Source of the DNA: Rubellimicrobium mesophilum DSM 19309
Lineage (GTDB): Bacteria > Pseudomonadota > Alphaproteobacteria > Rhodobacterales > Rhodobacteraceae
Direction: 5' to 3'
Assembly: GCF_000600335.2 (NCBI RefSeq)
Contig: NZ_KK088522.1
Location: 49,740-113,739, forward strand
Length of the DNA: 64,000 bases
Part shown: piece after piece, positions 18,338 through 28,467 of the stretch
How positions within the stretch are numbered: position 1 is the first letter of the stretch
How the letters are laid out: each line of letters starts with the position of its first letter
The notes under the pieces: model-generated
What the model saw: the letters and a program-made list of their open reading frames with translations, nothing else
What the model was told of the DNA's origin: nothing
Database searches by the model: none
Position numbers and translations under genes: made by a program

Positions 18338-20697
18338 TGGGCGGCATCAGGGCGCTCTTCGCCGCACTCGTGGTGGCAATCGCGTCGCCTATCCTCGCGC
18401 AAGAGGCTTCCGAGGCGCCAGCGGACGGTACCGAGGTCGCGCTTGTCACCGCGGACGGGCAGCCCGACTATGCCGCTTGGGAGGAAACGGCTTCCCGTGC
18501 CGAGGTGCTGTCCGAGGCGGGGCGTGGATCCGCCTTCGCCCTGACGCGCCTGCGCGAGGAGATCGTAGGCTGGCGCGACGTGTTCGCGGCAGCCCGCGCC
18601 GCGAACGCCGCCCGGATCGCCACGGTACAGGCTCAGATCGATTCCCTCGGAGCGGTTCCTGGCGAGGACGCGCCCACGGAGGACCCTCGCGTGGCGTCCC
18701 GCCGCGCCGGGCTCGAGGAACAGCTCGCTCGCCTGAGAGCGCCAGGATTGCTGGCCCAAGAGGCCTATGTCCATGCCGATGGGCTGATCGGCGAGATCGA
18801 CTCGCTCACGCGGAGCCGCCAGGCTGCAGCGCTCCTCAGCCGGAGCGCGTCGCCGCTCGACCCACGCCTCTGGCCGGAACTGACGGACGCAGTTGGCACG
18901 CGCCTCCTCGGCCTATGGAAGGAGGTCACGACCTCGGTCCGGAGCGAGCCGCGCCGCGAAGTCTTCGGGAGGAACTGGCCCATTGCGCTAGCTCTGCTGA
19001 GCATCGGCGCGATGCTTCTGACGCGGGGGCGGTCCTGGCTGACACGGCTGGGGACCCGAGCGACCGCGAACCGGACGAAGGGTCGCTTCAGGGGAGCGCA
19101 CGCGGCCAACGTCATCCGCCTCGCCCTATCCGTCGCCGAGGCGCTGATTCCCTTGCTAGGCTTCACGGCCTTGACGGCAGGCGTCGAGACGACCGGTCTC
19201 TTCGGGACCCGCGCCAGCGCACTTCTGCAGTCCGTTCCTCTTGCGGCGGCCTGCGTGCTCGGCACGTCTTGGCTCGCTGGGCGGTTCCTTTCGACGGAAC
19301 GGAACAATCCGCCCCCTTTCGACTTCCCGCCCGAGGTGAAGCAGTCCGCCGCCGGCAGGCTGCGGCAGTCCGGGTGGATCCTTGCGGCGGCGCTGCTGGC
19401 ACGCGGCTTTCTGGCTGTTGGCGACATCGCGCCCGAGGTCAGGGCTGCCCTGATGCTGCCGATCTATGTCCTCCTCTCCGTGGTGGTGTTCCGCTTCGGA
19501 CGTTGTCTGGCAGCCGCGGGCCGGCCAAGGGACAGCGACGACGATTCGATCCTCTTCCGCCGTCGCTTGGTGATCTATGTCGGCCGCGCCATCTCCGGCG
19601 TAGCGGCCGCCTCGCCGGTCTTGATGATCCTGGGCTTCCACCGCGCGGGGAGTGCGCTTCTCCTGCCCAGCGTCATCACGTTGGGGCTCCTGGGCGTCCT
19701 TATCGTGCTGCAATGGTTTGCAACCGACCTCTATGCGTTGCTCCTGCGGCGCGAGGACGGCATCCGCGATGCCCTGCTTCCTGTGCTGGTCGGGTTCGCT
19801 CTCTTCCTTCTGGCGCTGCCGATCCTCGCCCTCATCTGGGGGGCGCGGCCCGAGGACCTGGCCGAGGCGTGGACGCGCTTCCTGGGCGGCATCAGCGTCG
19901 GCGAAACGCAACTCTCGCCAAAGCAGTTCGCGATGTTCGGGCTCGTTTTCGGCCTCGGCTGGGCCTTGACCCGCCTGGTCCAGGGAACCCTTCGGTCCAC
20001 AGTGCTGCCCAAGACGCAGTTCGACGCGGGAGCTCAGAATGCCATCGTGGCGGGTCTCGGCTATCTCGGCCTGACTCTGGCGGCGCTCCTGGCCTTCACC
20101 ATCGCGGGGCTCGATCTCTCGAACCTTGCCATCGTCGCCGGGGCGCTCTCCGTCGGGATCGGCTTCGGCCTGCAGAACATCGTCCAGAACTTCGTGTCGG
20201 GCATCATCCTCCTCATCGAGCGGCCGATCAGCGAGGGGGACTGGATCGAGGTAGGTCCCCGGATGGGCTACGTCCGCGACATCTCGGTCCGGTCCACGCG
20301 AATCGAGACATTCGACCGGACGGACGTGATCGTTCCCAATGCCGACCTAGTGTCGGGGCAGGTCGTGAACTGGACGCGTGGCAACCTTGTCGGGCGGATC
20401 ATCATGCCCGTGTCGGTGGCTTACGGCAACGATGTGGACCATGTGACGCGACTCCTCCGCGACATCGCCGAGGCGCATCCCATGGTGCTGCTGTCGCCGC
20501 CACCCGCCGTTGTCCTTGCCGGCTTCGGGGCGGACGTCCTGAACTTCGAGATTCGCGCCATCATCCGCGACGTGAACTTCGGAACGACCACGCGGAGCGA
20601 GATCAACCAGGAGATCGCGAAGCGCTTCTTGGCCGAGCACATCCATACGGCCGCGCCACCGGCGTTGCCGGCGCCACCGCCCAAGCCAGCCGCCTGA
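18337..20697 (+). CDS. Large mechanosensitive channel of the MscS family with DUF3772 domain
   Basis: A 786-residue inner-membrane protein. A signal peptide is followed by a periplasmic helical region (about residues 25-190, DUF3772-like), then about ten membrane helices. The C terminus is the MscS core, with the pore helix GALSVGIGFGLQNIVQNFVS and then FVSGIILLIERPISEGDWIEVG and the beta domain (IVPNADLVSGQVVNWTRGN). It should open under membrane tension to release solutes during osmotic downshock. It starts on the last base of the cysK stop, so it is probably cotranscribed. Confidence 0.9.
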   Translation: MGGIRALFAALVVAIASPILAQEASEAPADGTEVALVTADGQPDYAAWEETASRAEVLSEAGRGSAFALTRLREEIVGWRDVFAAARAANAARIATVQAQIDSLGAVPGEDAPTEDPRVASRRAGLEEQLARLRAPGLLAQEAYVHADGLIGEIDSLTRSRQAAALLSRSASPLDPRLWPELTDAVGTRLLGLWKEVTTSVRSEPRREVFGRNWPIALALLSIGAMLLTRGRSWLTRLGTRATANRTKGRFRGAHAANVIRLALSVAEALIPLLGFTALTAGVETTGLFGTRASALLQSVPLAAACVLGTSWLAGRFLSTERNNPPPFDFPPEVKQSAAGRLRQSGWILAAALLARGFLAVGDIAPEVRAALMLPIYVLLSVVVFRFGRCLAAAGRPRDSDDDSILFRRRLVIYVGRAISGVAAASPVLMILGFHRAGSALLLPSVITLGLLGVLIVLQWFATDLYALLLRREDGIRDALLPVLVGFALFLLALPILALIWGARPEDLAEAWTRFLGGISVGETQLSPKQFAMFGLVFGLGWALTRLVQGTLRSTVLPKTQFDAGAQNAIVAGLGYLGLTLAALLAFTIAGLDLSNLAIVAGALSVGIGFGLQNIVQNFVSGIILLIERPISEGDWIEVGPRMGYVRDISVRSTRIETFDRTDVIVPNADLVSGQVVNWTRGNLVGRIIMPVSVAYGNDVDHVTRLLRDIAEAHPMVLLSPPPAVVLAGFGADVLNFEIRAIIRDVNFGTTTRSEINQEIAKRFLAEHIHTAAPPALPAPPPKPAA

Positions 20698-21168
20698 GCC
20701 GAGGACCAAGCTTCTGTCCTGATCTGCGTCTACCGGTGCGAGGTCCCTTGCCGAATCCTGCGGACCGATCCCGATGCGTCGCTCGTCCAGACGACGTCGA
20801 GCAGTTCGCCGGGCGACGAGCAGGTGACCTTGGTGGTCGAAACTGCGCCAGAGAATTTATTCGCGCGTGACCTCGCCGCAACGAAGGGACGGGTGGACCG
20901 GGCCGGGTTCGGTACTGACGCGCGCGCAGCCAACATGACGGTCGTAAGACCGGCACATACAATCGGCCCAGCTCGCCACCTCGAGGTCGGACAGGCACAA
21001 GGGAGGCAGAGTCTGCAGGTCTACGTCATGGTTCGAGCTGACCACACCGTCGAGATCGGGTGGGCGCGGATAGGACAACTGAAAACGAAAGAATTCCCTA
21101 GACGAGAACCTCCGCCCTGTTGATGCGAGAGATCAGCCTCCACTACTGATGAGGCAGGGGAGAGACCG
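20698..21168. other. Gap without a confident gene
   Basis: On the minus strand, open stretches 20857-21078 and 20730-20936 could form one broken gene of about 115 residues. It has the phrases LCLSDLEVASWADC and LLDVVWTSDASGSVRR. I do not recognise it and no family is claimed. Confidence 0.3.
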
Positions 21169-21783
21169 ATGCTCAAGGTCTGTATGATCGTCGTCTGCCT
21201 GACTTGGGGCGGTCCGACATTGGCTGCCAGTTTCGAGCATTGCAGTCGACCCGACGCAAAGGTTGCGCGGGCGGCCATCCTGGGAGCAGCGGACCTGGCG
21301 ATGCGGGCCGCCGCAGCCGTGGGAGACACGGCGGGGTACGGCCATTGGTTCGGGCATTTCACCTCTCGCAACGGCGAGCAGGTCCGCGCCAACCTGAAGG
21401 CGATCCGCAATGAACTGGGGTCCGACGACTTGAAGGCAGTGTGCCTCGGGCCGCAGGACGTCGACTGCAAGGAGGGCACCTATGCCTTTGTCATGTTCGA
21501 GCGCCCTGGCGTAGTCCATCTCTGCCCGTCGTTCTTCGAGATGCCCGGGATGGCCGACGCGCGCGTGGGACGGGTCGACATCGAGGATGGCACGCGCGAG
21601 GGGACCTTCATCCACGAGCTGAGCCACTTTCCATTCACGGCCGGGACCGAGGACGAGTGCTATGGTCGCACGACCTGCGCCGACCTGGCTACTCGCGCTC
21701 CTCCGCGCGCCATCGCTGCTGCGGACAGTTATCAATACTTCGCCGAGGATGTGACTCTGACGTTCTGGCTGGCGGCGCATTGA
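21169..21783 (+). CDS. Exported M35-type (deuterolysin/peptidyl-Lys) zinc metalloprotease
   Basis: A 204-residue secreted protein. The signal peptide is KVCMIVVCLTWGGPTLAA. The zinc motif HExxH is in FIHELSHF and is followed by GTEDECYG, the GTxxDxxYG pattern of the aspzincin branch of M35 with the third ligand Asp. The C terminus ADSYQYFAEDV also fits. GGGGAGAG lies upstream of ATG 21169. The gene is the last before the tRNA. The target protein is unknown. Confidence 0.8.
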   Translation: MLKVCMIVVCLTWGGPTLAASFEHCSRPDAKVARAAILGAADLAMRAAAAVGDTAGYGHWFGHFTSRNGEQVRANLKAIRNELGSDDLKAVCLGPQDVDCKEGTYAFVMFERPGVVHLCPSFFEMPGMADARVGRVDIEDGTREGTFIHELSHFPFTAGTEDECYGRTTCADLATRAPPRAIAAADSYQYFAEDVTLTFWLAAH

Positions 21784-21829
21784 CCGCCCCTTGCGTCTGC
21801 TACACCGCGAGGGCTATGGAGCACCCAAC

Positions 21830-21919
21830 GGAGCGGTGGCCGAGTGGTCGAAGGCGCACGCCTGGAAAGTGTGTAGGCGGGAAACCGTCTCGAGGGTTCG
21901 AATCCCTCCCGCTCCGCCA
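21830..21919 (+). tRNA. tRNA-Ser(GGA)
   Basis: A complete 90-nt serine tRNA with encoded CCA. The acceptor arms are GGAGCGG and CCGCTCC. The anticodon loop is CTGGAAA (anticodon GGA). A long variable arm (TAGGCGGGAAACCGTCTC) and the T arm GAGGG TTCGAAT CCCTC are present. Its 3' end is the probable attachment site of the element to its right. Confidence 0.97.
21905..21919 (+). repeat. Putative attachment site attL (tRNA 3' end)
   Basis: CCTCCCGCTCCGCCA, the 3' acceptor end of tRNA-Ser, identical over 15 bases to the copy at 42223. Confidence 0.6.
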
Positions 21920-22380
21920 TAAAGTCTCATAAGGGAATGTTTTAATAGGATTATATTCCTGTGCAGGGGGCTTACCCGCCGTCGCACCCGCCATTAAGGA
22001 AGTTCTTCGGTGCGCCGGGATGCAACAGGAGCATCAACTAAAATTCGGGTTGGACGCAGGACGGACGACTCACGCTGATGCCAGCGAAGGGGCCGTCGCA
22101 GTGAGGTCTCACCTATTATCCAGCAGAGTTACCAGCTGCCCCAACCCGATCCGGCCGACCAGGCGGTCGCCGAAGTCATCAACGGCTTAGCCAGCATTGC
22201 GCCGACTCCGGCTCAGTAATCCCGGACCTTTAACCCTTGGCCTGAGGCGGCGCGGGCGCGGGCGGTGGCACCCGGGACCGCCGCATTCCCGAGGTCGTCT
22301 GCGACAGCAACAGCCCGGCTTGAAATCGGGCTCGAAGCACATCGCCTTGCCCCGAACATCAGTAGAGCGAAATCATTGCG
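21920..22380. other. Non-coding left border of the element
   Basis: No convincing gene. The first 40 bases are AT-rich for this genome. The frames that run antisense through the tRNA are products of the tRNA sequence. Confidence 0.5.
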
Positions 22381-25082
22381 CTAGGCCCAGTCGCCGTAGA
22401 CGACGTCCCCTGTCGCGAGCTCGGTTACACCGCTCAGCTCCACGAGCGCGCCGGTCGAGAGTCGCAGCCGAAGACCATAGAAGTTCGGATCGTACTGCTG
22501 CCAATCGATGGTCACCGCGTTGGGGTCACCCGGCCCAGCGTACTGCAGCCAGAGCTTGTCGATTCCCGAGTCGAAGTCGGAGATCCTGACCGCTCCGGAA
22601 GCGAATCCCTTGCTGAAGCGGAAGGCGTCGGCGCCCTCGCCGCCGGACACCTCGATCGGCATGTTGTCGCCCGTGAAAGTGAAGGTGTCATTTCCCTCCA
22701 TCGCGCCGATTTGGGTCGACTCGAACCCTGTGGCCACCCGGACGCCACCAAGGAGTACGTCGTGGTTGCGGAAGATCAGCGAGTCCGCGGCCGCGCCGGT
22801 GAAAGCAATGAGTGAGTCGGTGCCCTCGCCGCCCTCGGCATAGTCGCCAGCGTCGAGGGCACCCCCTTCAAGGTAGTAGTACCCAAAATCAACTGTGTCG
22901 TTGCCGCCACCGCCGTAAACATGATCGGCTCCCCTGCCGGCGGCCAGGTGGTCTATGGCCGAACCGCCCGTCAGCGTGTCGTCGCCGTCTCCCCCATAGG
23001 CTTCAAGACCCAAGCTGCTGCCCGCTCCACCAACACCGATGACGTCGTCGCCGGCGCCGCCGTCGAACAGGCCGGAAAGACCAACGCTAGTAAAGACGTC
23101 GTTGCCGCCGCCGCCGTAGAGGTTGATGCTCTCGAAGCCCGTGGCCATCCGGGCGCCGCCTACGAAGACTTCGCCATCGCCGGCCGCGAAGGTGTCATTG
23201 CCATCTCCACCGTAACCGCTGAAGTAGTCTCGCGTGCCGTTTCCCTCCGCAGAGTCGCCCACACCCAGGTCCTCGAAGGACACCGTGCTGTGTTCGCCGC
23301 TGACTACCACCCGATCCTGGCCCGTCCCGGTGGAGAAAAAAGCATTGCTGCCGGTCATGAGGTCGTTGCCGGCGCCGCCGTTTATGCTGCTCCAAGACGT
23401 AGCGCGCAGGATGTCGTCGCCGGCGCCGGCATCAATCTGGATGGAGCCCCAGTACCCGCCCGTCGATCTGGACTCCACCCACAAAGACCTGACGGTCCAG
23501 AATCGCGATTGTGTCGCTGCCGGCGCTACCCTTGCCTATGAAACTGGCCTCCCCGAACTGGTCTGGGCGAAGTCGCCAGCGCTGAGGTCGTCGAAGACGA
23601 CGCTGCCGTAGTTAGAGTCCATCTCCACGCGGTCGGCCCCAGTTCCGGCATTGATCACAACGCTACCCCCGCTGCCGATCAGCGTGTCGTTGCCGGCGCC
23701 CCCAAAAATGTAGGCGGTGCTGTAGTAGTAATCGCCCTTATACGAGTCCCAGTATGCATTGACCTTGATGGTGTCAGCGCCGGCACCACCCGCGAAGCTG
23801 ACTTCCCTGAGCGCCACCTGGCTCGCGTCTAGGACGTCGTTGCCACCTCCCAGGCCGAAGGAGAAGTATTCGAACCGGGTAGCGACCCTCGTACCGTTCA
23901 AGAGGACCTCATAGCCTCTTGCTGGCTGACCGTCCGTTATGGTGATTGTGTCGCTGCTAGCCCCCAGGACCGCGTCGAACGAGTCTCCATAGTTTGAGCC
24001 ACCATCGGCAAAGTCCCCGACGCTGAGGTCGCCGAAGTGGACGGAGTCTCCGTGGATTCCGCCGAAAACGCGGTCCACGCCCGTGCCAGCATCTATGGTG
24101 TTGCGGCCCGCGTAGCCCCAAATGGTCTCATTGGCCGCCGTGCCCACCAGATTGTCAGCGACGTTGACGTCGTTGGTGCCCTCGATGACCCGGGCTTGGA
24201 AGCTGGTACCGGTGACCTTGACACTGAGTGTCGCCGTGGCGCTCCCGCCATGGCCGTCGCTCGCCCGGTAGGTGGCGGTCACGGTCTGGGTCTGGCCGGC
24301 CGCCAGGTTCCCGAAGAGCCAGGAATCGAAGCTGTAACTGCCGTCCGCCCGAAGAACGAGCCCTCGCGGGGCGCTGCCGACCAGAGCGTAGGTCAGGCTA
24401 TCGCCTTCGGGATCGGTGTCGTTGGTCCGCACGGATCCATGGAATATCGCGCTACTATCCTGGACGGCTATGCTTTCGCCCACCAGGGTGGGGTTGCGGT
24501 TCACCCCCAGGAAGTCGGTGGCCTGGAAGGTGATCAGGCCCAGCGCCCTGATGGCCACATCGGCCACGCCGTCGCCGGTGGTGTCGGCTAGCACGAAGGT
24601 GTTGGTGCCGTCATGGGTGTACCAGGCGGCGTAGGCGCCCGGGGTGGCTGGGGCGAGACCTCGCCACTGCAACTTGTCATAAGGACCGGGGGTGTATCCG
24701 CTGCCCTTCCAGAGGTCGCCGAAATCGATCTTGTCGCCCTGCGACTGCGAGAAGTCCCGGATGGTGTCGCCCGTGGTGCTGGACCAGCGCCCGCTCTGGG
24801 CGGCAGTGTCAGCCACGTAGCGGTAGTAGAACCGGTCGGCGCCCGTGCCCCCTGTGAGGTCGTCCGCAGCCGCACCGCCGTTGATCCGGTCGGTGCCGAT
24901 CCCGCCGTTGATCTTGTCCTTGCCGTCGCCGCCCTCCAGCGTGTCGTCGCCCGCGTCCCCGTTGAGGACGTCATCCCCGGCTCTGCCGAACAGGACGTCG
25001 TTGCCCCCGCCCCGCTGAGCGTGTCAGTCCCGAGGGTGCCCGTGTAAGTGTCGTTGCCCGCCGTTCCCGTCCAGGTCACCAT
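22381..25082 (-). pseudogene. RTX calcium-binding protein with cadherin-like domain, three frame breaks
   Basis: About 900 residues if read through. The start MVTWTGTAGNDTYTG at 25082 follows TGGAGG and leads into GGxGxD nonapeptide repeats. A domain around 24.2-24.5 kb (NDTDPEGDSLTYALVG, YRASDGHGGSATATLSVKV) is VCBS/cadherin-like. The rest is more RTX repeats (GGAGNDTLIGSGG, GGGGNDVFTS) and an acidic C terminus. Such proteins leave by type I secretion and fold in calcium. A base is missing at 25010-25013. Two compensating shifts lie near 23555-23570 and 23454-23466. Sequence errors in repeats could explain these. Confidence 0.75.
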
Positions 25083-25694
25083 GTAAGCCTCCACAGAAGA
25101 TGGTTCGCACCCGGCGGGCACGTTGGGATGAATGATACGGGCACAGAAAAGGTGCGGTCAGACCAGCGTGTCCGACCTCACAGCGTTCTCGCGCCCGAAC
25201 AGATCAGTGATGTTGGCGGGGCGGGACGCCACGACTTCGACGGGCGTCCAAGATCCGGGCCGGCGTCATGCGTCCTCCCTCTTGGGAACCAGGCGCTATG
25301 ACCAGGACAACACGAACCACTGAACCCGGTCACCAGCACACGTCCGGCTGGGTTCCTTGAGGAAGATGGTAGCTGACCCGGGAGCAATCTGTAAACAGGA
25401 ACAATATAGTTCGGTCGCGATCAGCCAATTGTTCCCTCAGGATTAATACCAACGGCCCTAGGCATGGACCTTGGCCCAAGCTCGAGTGGCGACAGAGCGG
25501 ATTGGGGGGCGGTTAACTCGGTCCGCGTGATCTCCACAGGTCGGCCGGTCGGCATCACACCTTCCCTCCATGCTCCTGCACGGAGTGAATCACCGCCTAT
25601 CGTGACCGAGAAGCCCAGAATCACCCTTCGAGACCGTTAATATCACAGACATAATCAACGTTGTGGTTCGGAAGGCCGGCTTTGCCCAACCGGT
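25083..25694. other. Non-coding gap with one copy of a diverged repeat
   Basis: No gene is supported. A minus-strand frame starting MPTGRPVEITRTELTA lies in the repeat copy 25513-25640 and has a counterpart near 27.7 kb. Confidence 0.4.
25513..25640. repeat. Diverged repeat, copy A
   Basis: About 125 bp, similar by eye to 27651-27775. Shared blocks include AACTCGGT, CACAGGTCG, CCTCCATGCTC and AGAAGCCCAGA. On the minus strand both copies encode MPTGRPV.IT.TE. Confidence 0.55.
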
Positions 25695-26771
25695 TCAGCC
25701 GGGCCCGAGTGTCAGCACACCTTCAACCAAGGTGCGATAGGCCCCTTCGGCATTCGGCGGCCGCCCGTTGAAGAGGGCCACGAAGATGGGACCGCCTGGC
25801 CTCTTCACCACGACGCTGAACACCCCTGGCATGGCGCCGAAGTGGGTCAGGACCGTTTCGTCCCCAAGTTCCCAGACCATCCATCCCAAGCCATAGAACT
25901 CAGGCCCGGATGCATAGGGGGGCCGTTCATAGCTCAACGGAGCCACGGCGCGGGAGGCAAACCGGAAGTAATCACGCGCCCCGGAGATCCAGCCTGCGGC
26001 CGCTGCGACGATCTCGGGTCTTTCGGCCAGAAAGCCCTCTTCCTCCGGCCGGACGGTATGCCTCACGGTGAGGGTGGACGGGTCGAGGCTCATGCCCGCC
26101 GTTTCTGGGAGGAGTGCATGGACGGCGTCCTCGTAGGAGCCGCCATACAGGCGGGAGACGACCAGCCCCAAGAGGCAGTAGTCGAGGTTTGAGTAGGCAT
26201 ACCGCTGCCCCGGGTCGTACTGGAGTGGGAGCTGAAGCATCGCTTGGGCGATGGGAGCGCAGTCGGAGAGGTGGTCCGGATCCACACCCAGCCGGGCGAC
26301 CAGGTCGCGTCGCGGCACGAAGAAGGGGGCAAAGGTTTCGGCGGGATCCCATCCGCCGCTGTGCTCGAGCAGGTCGCGAAGAGTGATCGCGGCCACGCGG
26401 CTGTCCCGGGCCTGCCGCGCCCAGGGGAGCAGGTCAGCAACCGGGGTGTCGACGCTCAGACCACGACGGGCGATCAGCTCCAGGATCGCTTCGGAGGTGA
26501 TCGGCTTGGACAGGCTGGCGATCTTGAAGCGGTCGTCGGGGCGCATGGGAACGCCGCTGATCGGGTCCGCCATCCCATACGCCCGCAGCTCCGGCTCGGT
26601 GCCTGGCAGGCCAAAGGCGATCACGGCTCCGGGGATGCCGCTCTCCTGGAGGAAGGACTCGATCAAACGGTCGAGGGGATCCGAACTGCCTCGGCTCCAG
26701 GCGACCACACCTGCGTATGCAGCCATGACCGCACACAGAACCAGAAGAAGCGCCCTCACCCGCCTTGGCAT
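25695..26771 (-). CDS. Class C beta-lactamase-fold serine hydrolase
   Basis: A 358-residue protein with an N-terminal membrane anchor or signal (ALLLVLCAVMAAYAGVVAW). The catalytic Ser and Lys are in FKIASLSKPITSEAI, the Tyr motif is in YAYSNLDYCLLG, and HFGAMPG takes the place of the usual KTG. The fold covers esterases, D-aminopeptidases and carboxypeptidases, and sequence alone does not decide. It probably acts outside the inner membrane. It stands alone between the RTX gene and a methyltransferase remnant. Confidence 0.82.
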   Translation of the reverse strand: MPRRVRALLLVLCAVMAAYAGVVAWSRGSSDPLDRLIESFLQESGIPGAVIAFGLPGTEPELRAYGMADPISGVPMRPDDRFKIASLSKPITSEAILELIARRGLSVDTPVADLLPWARQARDSRVAAITLRDLLEHSGGWDPAETFAPFFVPRRDLVARLGVDPDHLSDCAPIAQAMLQLPLQYDPGQRYAYSNLDYCLLGLVVSRLYGGSYEDAVHALLPETAGMSLDPSTLTVRHTVRPEEEGFLAERPEIVAAAAGWISGARDYFRFASRAVAPLSYERPPYASGPEFYGLGWMVWELGDETVLTHFGAMPGVFSVVVKRPGGPIFVALFNGRPPNAEGAYRTLVEGVLTLGPG

Positions 26772-26953
26772 GCTGGTTCGCCAGCTCTCTCACACGTTGG
26801 CAAACTTCTCGAGCACGGTGTCATCGCTTGTGCAAGGGATCGACTGCATTGGCGCTCAAGGCCCGACTGCCGACACGACGGGGGTATAATGGGGGACAGC
26901 TCGTCACCACATCCACGAACCCATTGCCAGACAGGAGCTTAGCCTAGGGCTAT

Positions 26954-26971
26954 GGCGGATCCTGCTCCGCC
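26954..26971. terminator. Small inverted repeat
   Basis: GGCGGA and TCCGCC arms with a six-base loop lie between two accessory genes. The right half (TCCTGCTCCGCCA from 26960 with flank) resembles the tRNA-Ser 3' end with one mismatch. Confidence 0.3.
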
Positions 26972-27052
26972 AAATCAATCGAACAAGATTCTGAGATGAC
27001 TTGTAAATTCCTGCCTTAGTCTCTGTCGTCCCCCCAATGGTCCCCCACTTTC

Positions 27053-27619
27053 TCAGCGGCGGGGGGCGTAGAGCTTGGCATTCTGGCCGTAACGGGCGAT
27101 GCCGAGGTCGGCCATGATGGCCAGCACCTCTTGAACGCGGCGGCGCCTAGTGGGGCTCAGGCGACCCTTGAACGCGCGGGCCACGTCCTCGGCCGAGAGG
27201 GGCGACTCGGCTGAGTCGAGGAGATCGCGGACGGCTCCGAACTGGGCGCGCGGCTCCTCGGGGCCAGGGGCGGGGTTCGGGCAGGCCGGCGGGGAGGCCC
27301 ACGTCGAACTCCTCTTGCTTGCCCGCGCCAGGGATGCGGGCGCCGAGGCGGGGGCGGTGATAGGCTGGGCGGAACCAGCGGACGCGGCCCGCCGCTCGGC
27401 GTTGAGGGCCACGAGGTGGGCGAGGAGCGTGTCCTCGGCCTCCTCCTGCTCGGGTGTTTTCAGGTCGGATGGCGAAGTCGCGCCGTGCCGGCTCATCAGA
27501 GCGGGTGTGAGGTCGTCCCAGCCCCAGACTTCCAGCGCTGCGCGGCCAAGGTCGTCGTGCAACTCGGCCGAGGCTCGCACATGGCCGCGCAGGTCCTCTG
27601 CCTTTTCGCCCTCCGCGAA
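27053..27619 (-). pseudogene. C-terminal remnant of a class I DNA methyltransferase (type IIG/IIL-like)
   Basis: The open stretch of about 188 codons has no good start. It begins after a TAG at 27620-27622 with EGEKAEDLRGHVRASAEL. The piece ALEVWGWDDLTPAL and EQEEAEDTLLAHLVALNAER resembles the tail of Eco57I/MmeI-type adenine methyltransferases, where A.YGW.DL is followed by a LL.LN.ER helix. The end (PLSAEDVARAFKGRLSPT) looks like a small winged helix. No catalytic NPPY motif is present. The rest of the gene is missing, so this is a relic. Confidence 0.45.
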
Positions 27620-27927
27620 CTATTCAATCGTGCTCCGCGCCGGTCGCCGCAAACTCGGTGTGCGTAATCTGCACAGGTCGACCCGTGGGCATCGCCGCCT
27701 TCCTCCATGCTCACTCACAGAGCGGATCAGCACAGCCCGCACCCTAGAAGCCCAGAGCACCCCTCAGGGCCGCCGATATGAAATATTATCTGGCCCGGTG
27801 GGAGCAATGCGGCAAGGGCATGGCGACCCCCGCCACGTTTCCGTCTACTTCCGGTGATCTAACGAAGTGAGGAAGGGTGGCTGGGATGGAATATGCCGCC
27901 CACGCATGCCAATCGGAGATGGACACG
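27620..27927. other. Non-coding gap holding repeat copy B
   Basis: Contains the second copy of the diverged repeat (27651-27775) and the leader of the secreted-protein gene. No other gene is seen. Confidence 0.4.
27651..27775. repeat. Diverged repeat, copy B
   Basis: Counterpart of 25513-25640. The two copies lie in the same orientation, just 5' of the minus-strand methyltransferase relic here and near the serine hydrolase end in copy A. Confidence 0.55.
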
Positions 27928-28467
27928 ATGTGGAAGGTATCGCTAGGCGTTGCGGCTTCGTTGCTGGTCACTGGAGCAGCGAACGCGGCCGGCATCTCGA
28001 CGCTCAACAGTGTGACAGGCGAGGCCACACCTTGGGAGCAGGCCACCACAGCGACTTACGGACAGACGGTAACCTTTGACGAGCCGGTTGAGCTCAAGTC
28101 CTTCGAGTTCCGCAGCAACGACAAGGGTACGGCCATTACCTACAGCGTTTCGGTTTACGCATGGGACGGCAACGACGTGACAGGTGCGGCCTTGTTCAGC
28201 GGCTCGGGGATTACGGCAGGTGAGTCCCATTATGCCAACAACACCACCGACATGAGTGGCCTGCTACTCAGCCCAGGCCAGTATGTCGTGCTTTTAGAGG
28301 CCACATCGGCGGGTTCTGCTACATTTGCGACGGCAGACAGCGGATATAGTGGTGGCTCATGGGTATACTGGGATAAAGGATCGGACGCAGAGCAGAGTGA
28401 GTCCTGGTATGTCAGTCTCACCTCGGACTTGGGTTTTCGACTGGACTATGATGATAAGCCTAATTGA
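27928..28467 (+). CDS. Secreted protein of unknown function
   Basis: About 179 residues with a signal peptide (MWKVSLGVAASLLVTGAANA) and a beta-rich, Ser/Thr/Gly-rich mature part. Phrases such as TVTFDEPVELKSFEFRSND and LSPGQYVVLLEATSAGSA suggest a jelly-roll or choice-of-anchor-like domain. No C-terminal sorting signal is visible. ATG 27928 is placed by GGAGATGG six bases upstream. ATG 27919 is an alternative. A clear terminator follows about 125 bp later. Confidence 0.6.
   Translation: MWKVSLGVAASLLVTGAANAAGISTLNSVTGEATPWEQATTATYGQTVTFDEPVELKSFEFRSNDKGTAITYSVSVYAWDGNDVTGAALFSGSGITAGESHYANNTTDMSGLLLSPGQYVVLLEATSAGSATFATADSGYSGGSWVYWDKGSDAEQSESWYVSLTSDLGFRLDYDDKPN

Noticed and set aside
21732..21994. 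Minus-strand reading frames across the tRNA-Ser gene (for example with [12 protein letters not shown]).
   Set aside because: They are the antisense of the tRNA, a frequent false gene in annotations.
26950..26972. A possible third tRNA-Ser-like attachment site (TCCTGCTCCGCCA).
   Set aside because: It matches 12 of 13 bases but is part of a small hairpin and no integrase is near. Chance is plausible in GC-rich DNA.
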